Assembly: GCA_946626785.1 (NCBI GenBank)
Contig: CAMOUY010000021.1
Location: 1-26,269 of the forward strand
Source of the DNA: UBA9732 sp003456855
GTDB taxonomy: Bacteria > Spirochaetota > Spirochaetia > Sphaerochaetales > Sphaerochaetaceae
Length of the DNA stretch: 26,269 nt
Reading direction: 5' to 3'
Of this stretch, positions 22,815 through 26,269 are shown piece after piece; the stretch's first letter is position 1, and each line of letters opens with the position of its first letter. Made by a program: the position numbers and the translations under genes. The notes beneath the pieces are model-generated. The model made no database searches. It saw nothing but the letters and a program-made list of their open reading frames with translations, and was not told the DNA's origin.

Positions 22815-23553
22815 GAGAAAGCACGAGTCATTGATATTCTTTCTCGGGATAATCCTCATCGGTTGCCTGATACAGGCAGCCGGTTGGCTCAAGGGGGACA
22901 AACTTGTCTTCCCAAGTGTTATTGAGATCCTCAAGGCCTTCTTCAGACTTCTGGGAGAAGGGCAGACCTATGCCAAGGTCTGGGTCACGCTGAAGCATCT
23001 CATAACAGCCTTGCTCATATCCTCTGCTATCGGAATCGCTTTGGGTGTGGCGGAGGGCAGAAGCCATTTCTTCAGAACTTTGATGAGACCTACTATGGCT
23101 CTTCTCCGCTCCATCCCCATGGTTATCATGGTTGTCGTGATAATGGTCCTGACAAAATACGAGAGGGTACCGGTCATTGCAACATCTCTGTTTCTGATCC
23201 CTCTGATCTCAGAGGCCACCTGCCAGGGTTATCTGGACATGGACAGGGACCTTCTGGATGTCTATAGACTTGAGAGCAACCTGAACTTCAAGGTCCTGAG
23301 GATGGTCCATCTTCCTTTGATGGCTGGCTATCTGAAGCAGGCCTACATAAGTGCTGTAGGAATGGGCATGAAGCTTGTGGTCTCGACTGAATATCTGGTG
23401 CAGACCAGGAACTCCCTGGGAAAGGCAATCCACAGCAGCAGCTACTTCAACGAGTACCAGGACATCTATGCGTATGCCCTTATTATGATCATGATGGTAC
23501 TTCTTGTCAGCGAGCTTCCCGCTTTGATTGGAAAGCTTTCAAAACGCCGCTAG
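22801..23553 (+). CDS. ABC transporter permease (SsuC/TauC type)
   Basis: This is the membrane subunit of the preceding ABC system, 250 residues from the ATG at 22801. The typical BPD_transp_1 layout is visible: FFLGIILIGCLIQAAGW (first segment), VWVTLKHLITALLISSAIGIALG, MALLRSIPMVIMVVVIMVL, and the EAA-type loop around VYRLESNLNFKVLRMVHLP. It overlaps the binding-protein gene by 14 nt, with no clear Shine-Dalgarno, so it is translated by coupling. No ATPase gene follows: the next gene is a MutS-like protein with its own promoter. An upstream GTG at 22771 in frame is unlikely to be the start. Confidence 0.88.
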   Translation: MEQNKRKHESLIFFLGIILIGCLIQAAGWLKGDKLVFPSVIEILKAFFRLLGEGQTYAKVWVTLKHLITALLISSAIGIALGVAEGRSHFFRTLMRPTMALLRSIPMVIMVVVIMVLTKYERVPVIATSLFLIPLISEATCQGYLDMDRDLLDVYRLESNLNFKVLRMVHLPLMAGYLKQAYISAVGMGMKLVVSTEYLVQTRNSLGKAIHSSSYFNEYQDIYAYALIMIMMVLLVSELPALIGKLSKRR

Positions 23554-23558
23554 AAACA

Positions 23559-23573
23559 TGCTATAATGCCTGC
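23559..23573 (+). promoter_or_regulatory. Extended -10 directly before the MutS-like gene (leaderless candidate)
   Basis: TGC (23559-23561) plus TATAAT (23562-23567) is a consensus extended -10. Only six bases (GCCTGC) separate it from the ATG at 23574. No ribosome binding site is possible in that space. Transcription should start at or next to the A of the ATG. Confidence 0.6.
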
Positions 23574-25286
23574 ATGGCAAACAACAAAGGTTTAAGTATA
23601 ATCTTCCCCAACGGAAGCTACGACAAGTGCAAGGTCCTCTCTGACATGGCGGTCCATGACCTTGGGCTTGATACAATCTGCAGCAAACTCTCACAGAAGC
23701 CCAACGAGCAGAATCTGATACTGAATATAATGTCCAGAATCACAGATGACCCTGAAGTCATCCAGTTCAGACTAGATGTCTTCGAGGACATATACAACAA
23801 TCCCAGCTTCAGGAACCAGATGCTTGAGATCCTGGACAAGATAGACTTCCTTCGAGACTACGGCAGTTTCCGCCGTGACAACGGTGAGACGTCCGGAACC
23901 TGGGACCTTGTCCACAGACTTGAGGAGATCAGGGACTATATCGGTTATGTTGAAGCCTTGCAGAAATGTCTTGGAGATGCAGATCTGAAATCACAGGGCC
24001 TGAAGGATTTGAAGGCCTATATAGACGGAATATATGAAGATAATGGGTTTGCTGAATTAAAGAAGGACATCGCTGGTCTTAAGGCGACAACCTCCAATCT
24101 TAAAAGTGTGACTCTTGGAATCAACCTGAATGAGAGGTTCGAGGCCAAGGAGATCGGCTTGATCTCCGTAAACAGCAAGGAGTTCTCAAAGTCAACGATC
24201 CTGGAGAACTTCGGGAATTTGATATCCAGGAAGGACAACCTGAACCCTGATGCAAAATGGGATGGAAGTGCAAGGTTCCACCAGTTCTCGATGGATGACT
24301 CCAAGGTTGAGGGTGTGCTCAATATGGCCCGGACAAAGATGATGTTCGAGAACCCTCTTCTCACAATGGCCTTTGTCCCCAAGGGGGACATGTCCCAGGA
24401 GGTGACAAGCCACATGGACAGGGTCTCCGACCACATGCTCAGCCAGACAGTGAAGAAGCTCAAGGAGGTTCTGAACAAGTATGTGGGGCTCTCCATAATG
24501 AACATCACAGCCCTGATACCTGAGTTCATCTACTACGTAAGATGGGCGGAGCATATCAAGAGACATGTCGACCATGGCCTTTCATTCTGCAAGGCCCAGT
24601 TGACCGATGGGCAGAGGATGCATGCCGAGGGCTTCTACAATCTGAAACTTGCCGATTCCATGGATGATACTAATGGAATAGTCGTCAATGACCTGGACTT
24701 CGGCAAGGACAGGAACCTCTACCTTCTTACAGGTGCAAACCGTGGAGGAAAGACGACCATCACACAGGCTGTGGGACTTCTGTTCGTCCTGGCTCAGGGT
24801 GGTGTCTTCGTGCCGGCCTACAGGTTCGAGTTCTCTCCTGTGGACTGCATCTTCACACACTATCCTGCAGACGAGGACAAGACCTTGGACTATGGAAGAC
24901 TCGGTGAGGAGTGCAACCGTTTCAGGGAGCTCTTCGTCCAGTGCACGGAGGAGAGCCTTCTGCTTCTGAACGAGACGTTCTCAACAACATCTTTCGAGGA
25001 GGGCTTCTTCATCGCAAACGATGCCGTCAGGGCAATCCTGAAGAAGGGCTCCAGATGCATCTACAACACCCATATGCACAAGCTTGCAGCTGCAATAGAT
25101 GAGCTTAACAAGGAGAGCAGGGAGGAGGGCGCCGAGGTTGAGGCTGCCTCTCTTGTAGTGCTCTCGGATGGAGGCGAGAGGTCCTTCAAGGTGAAGGTCG
25201 CCCCTCCACAGGGCATGTCCTACGCCAAGGACATCGCCCAGAAGTATGGCGTCACCTACGAGATGCTTCTAAAAGACGGGCAATAG
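23574..25286 (+). CDS. MutS-like ATPase domain protein
   Basis: This is a 570-residue protein with a C-terminal MutS-type ABC ATPase and no recognisable MutS mismatch-recognition domain I. Walker A is GANRGGKTT (387-395; MutS has GPNMGGKST), preceded by NLYLLT. The signature/Q-loop region is YPADEDKTLDYGRLGEE. Walker B is LLLLNETFSTTS (462-473), in which Asn466 replaces the usual Asp before the catalytic Glu467. NTHMHKL supplies the switch His500. The N-terminal part (about 1-340) is helical and resembles the lever/clamp region of MutS2-like proteins. The family, known mainly from firmicutes and spirochaetes, has no assigned role that I can name. It begins 20 nt after the ABC permease, behind its own extended -10. 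Confidence 0.85.
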   Translation: MANNKGLSIIFPNGSYDKCKVLSDMAVHDLGLDTICSKLSQKPNEQNLILNIMSRITDDPEVIQFRLDVFEDIYNNPSFRNQMLEILDKIDFLRDYGSFRRDNGETSGTWDLVHRLEEIRDYIGYVEALQKCLGDADLKSQGLKDLKAYIDGIYEDNGFAELKKDIAGLKATTSNLKSVTLGINLNERFEAKEIGLISVNSKEFSKSTILENFGNLISRKDNLNPDAKWDGSARFHQFSMDDSKVEGVLNMARTKMMFENPLLTMAFVPKGDMSQEVTSHMDRVSDHMLSQTVKKLKEVLNKYVGLSIMNITALIPEFIYYVRWAEHIKRHVDHGLSFCKAQLTDGQRMHAEGFYNLKLADSMDDTNGIVVNDLDFGKDRNLYLLTGANRGGKTTITQAVGLLFVLAQGGVFVPAYRFEFSPVDCIFTHYPADEDKTLDYGRLGEECNRFRELFVQCTEESLLLLNETFSTTSFEEGFFIANDAVRAILKKGSRCIYNTHMHKLAAAIDELNKESREEGAEVEAASLVVLSDGGERSFKVKVAPPQGMSYAKDIAQKYGVTYEMLLKDGQ

Positions 25287-25289
25287 GAT

Positions 25290-25301
25290 TAGAATCAGGC
25301 C
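25290..25301 (+). promoter_or_regulatory. -10-like hexamer 6 nt before the PncC start (leaderless candidate)
   Basis: TAGAAT (25290-25295) is followed by CAGGCC and then the ATG at 25302. There is no Shine-Dalgarno. The spacing is the same as for the genes at 20818 and 23574. The -35 region (TTCTAA) is weak. Confidence 0.3.
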
Positions 25302-25808
25302 ATGGATACTAGAGCCAAGTACAGAGAACTCACAGAGACTCTGATCAGGAAGAACATAACAATCACCACTATGGAGAGCTGCACATCAGGCCAGATCGCC
25401 TCCTTGATAACTGACACAGAGGGCTCCTCAGCCGTTTTCAAAGGTGCCTACGTGACCTATTCAAATGAGATGAAGGTCCAATGCGGGGTGCCGAAGAATG
25501 TAATCGAGAAGTACGGCGTCTACTCTTCAGAGACTGCAGCTGCAATGGCTGAGGCCTGCAGAAGAAACCTCGGTGCCGACATCGGAATAGGAGTCACAGG
25601 GAGCTTCGGAAATGTGGATCCAAACAATGCCGACAGCATCCCGGGTGAGGTTTTCTTCGCCATCTCCACCAAGGACGGAACCAAGAGCTGGCACTGCTCT
25701 GTCCCATCCCAGCCAAGCAGGCTTGACTACAAGCTCTACATGGCCGATCTGGTTGTGGACAAGTTGTTCGGTATTCTTCCCTCAGGTCCACAGGTGTTGA
25801 AGCCCTGA
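25302..25808 (+). CDS. pncC: Nicotinamide-nucleotide amidase (CinA C-terminal/PncC family)
   Basis: This enzyme hydrolyses nicotinamide mononucleotide to nicotinate mononucleotide, recycling the NAD breakdown product. The 168-residue protein is the stand-alone CinA C-terminal type (as E. coli PncC/YgaD, about 165 residues); the MoCF-like N-terminal domain of full CinA is absent. Conserved elements are TMESCTSGQIAS (residues 23-34, holding the catalytic Ser of the ESCT/SGG motif), SSAVFKGAYVTYSNEMK, VYSSETAAAMAEACR, and IGVTGSFGNVDPNN, where most relatives have ITGxAGPxGG. It lies 15 nt after the MutS-like gene on the same strand. Confidence 0.9.
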   Translation: MDTRAKYRELTETLIRKNITITTMESCTSGQIASLITDTEGSSAVFKGAYVTYSNEMKVQCGVPKNVIEKYGVYSSETAAAMAEACRRNLGADIGIGVTGSFGNVDPNNADSIPGEVFFAISTKDGTKSWHCSVPSQPSRLDYKLYMADLVVDKLFGILPSGPQVLKP

Positions 25809-25915
25809 CGAGATGTATCTGCTGAATTAAGAATCCCTGCTCAAGAGAACCAGATTGTGTCGTATTGCGATATTCACGAGCATTCTGTTGAAAGAATCCT
25901 TATGCTCTTTGAAGT
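25809..25915 (+). other. Decayed coding-like stretch between pncC and the TSUP remnant
   Basis: The frame continuing past the pncC stop stays open and protein-like to a TGA at 25917, with segments such as IVSYCDIHEHSVERIL, but has no start codon of its own. A second frame, open from there to a TAA near 26000, reads YESSPSHTMSYGDDSSTV. Together they look like one frameshifted gene remnant. I do not recognise the family. Confidence 0.3.
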
Positions 25916-26269
25916 ATGAAAGCTCTCCTTCGCATACCATGTCGTATGGTGATGATTCAAGTACTGTTCTTTGTGCAGACGATGGCTTATTCACTGGATA
26001 ATGTGGTCTTTTCCTGCGATAATGCGGGGATGTTCCTGCAGTTCAGCTTCATCATGGTTGTTGGACTTGAGGTCAGGAAGGCCTGCGGAAATGCCAGAAT
26101 TGTGAACTGGTTCTCCAATCTGGGTGCCTTGCTCAATTTCGTCAGATTCGGTTTTGTGGCCTATGAGGTTGCAATTGTGTGCGCCCTGTTCTCCGTCCTA
26201 GGCAATTTCATCGGCAGCCGACTGGCCATAAGGAAAGACGTGAAGATCGTCCGTCCTGCAATGCTGATT
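25916..26269 (+). pseudogene. TSUP-family (TauE/SafE) permease, 5'-truncated and running off the window
   Basis: From about 26018 the open frame reads DNAGMFLQFSFIMVVG, then ACGNARIVNWFSNLGALLNF, IVCALFSVLGNFIGSRLAIR and a KDVKIVRPAML end. This matches the start of the second half of TSUP transporters (GTFL-FAF, NAK-NF-SNL-ALL and GxxxGARLAIRKG motifs). Those normally follow about 140 residues of a homologous first half. No such half exists upstream; the frame goes back only to an ATG at 25916. An imperfect 21/22-bp tandem duplication (25997-26017 and 26018-26039) lies exactly where the similarity begins. The product family carries sulfite, sulfoacetate or similar anions. The gene may continue beyond the window, but its 5' end is lost. 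Confidence 0.6.

Noticed and set aside
1..26269. CRISPR arrays, tRNA or rRNA genes, insertion-sequence ends, prophage genes
   Set aside because: No regularly spaced repeats, no cloverleaf or rRNA core sequences, and no transposase or phage genes were recognised on either strand.

Overview
The window looks like chromosomal DNA from a carbohydrate-fermenting anaerobic bacterium, most likely a gut or rumen spirochaete of the Sphaerochaeta/Treponema type. That placement is an inference from the gene style: CUT1 sugar ABC transporters whose binding protein has an FAQAAAEA-type signal-peptide end, GH94 phosphorylases, a stand-alone GMP synthase synthetase subunit, and a MATE protein fused to an anti-sigma-type ATPase. 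No rRNA, tRNA, CRISPR array or intact insertion sequence was seen.

Left end (1-3448). A small DUF1737-like gene (211-390) has its own promoter. A gene-poor stretch follows, then guaA on the minus strand (only the ATP-pyrophosphatase and dimerisation part) with a good terminator. Next come a fossil reading frame that joins the end of a metal-ABC ATPase to the tail of an OB-fold-like protein, an unrecognised membrane protein, and a Smr-domain protein.

Central sugar island (3454-20438). Two divergent units meet at 7255-7417. Leftward are a GH1 beta-glucosidase and a GH94 cellobiose phosphorylase. Rightward are a ROK-family repressor, two CUT1 permeases, a separately promoted solute-binding protein, a GH20 hexosaminidase, a GH2 beta-mannosidase, a GNAT acetyltransferase, a second GH94 that closely matches N,N'-diacetylchitobiose phosphorylase, and a MATE-HATPase fusion. 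GTTTGT/ACAAAC inverted repeats lie in the divergent promoter region and around the promoter of the binding protein, so one ROK regulon probably covers the island. GH20 + beta-mannosidase + chitobiose phosphorylase fits cytoplasmic breakdown of the Man-GlcNAc-GlcNAc core of N-glycans, or of chito-oligosaccharides. The leftward arm handles beta-glucosides. Phosphorolysis in both arms saves ATP.

Right end (20439-26269). This part holds a 5'-truncated aldo/keto reductase, a histidine phosphatase, and a small acidic 53-residue ORF with its own promoter, hairpin leader and terminator, preceded by three helically phased AT-rich repeats. It continues with a two-gene NMT1/SsuA-type ABC system lacking an ATPase, a MutS-like ATPase with an unusual Walker B, a CinA/PncC-type nicotinamide-nucleotide amidase, and a 5'-truncated TSUP-family permease that runs off the window.

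The most unusual items are the MATE-HATPase fusion at the end of the chitobiose operon, the 53-residue gene with its phased upstream repeats, the shared ROK operators, and several genes whose start codon sits about 6 nt after a -10 hexamer with no Shine-Dalgarno, which suggests leaderless mRNAs.
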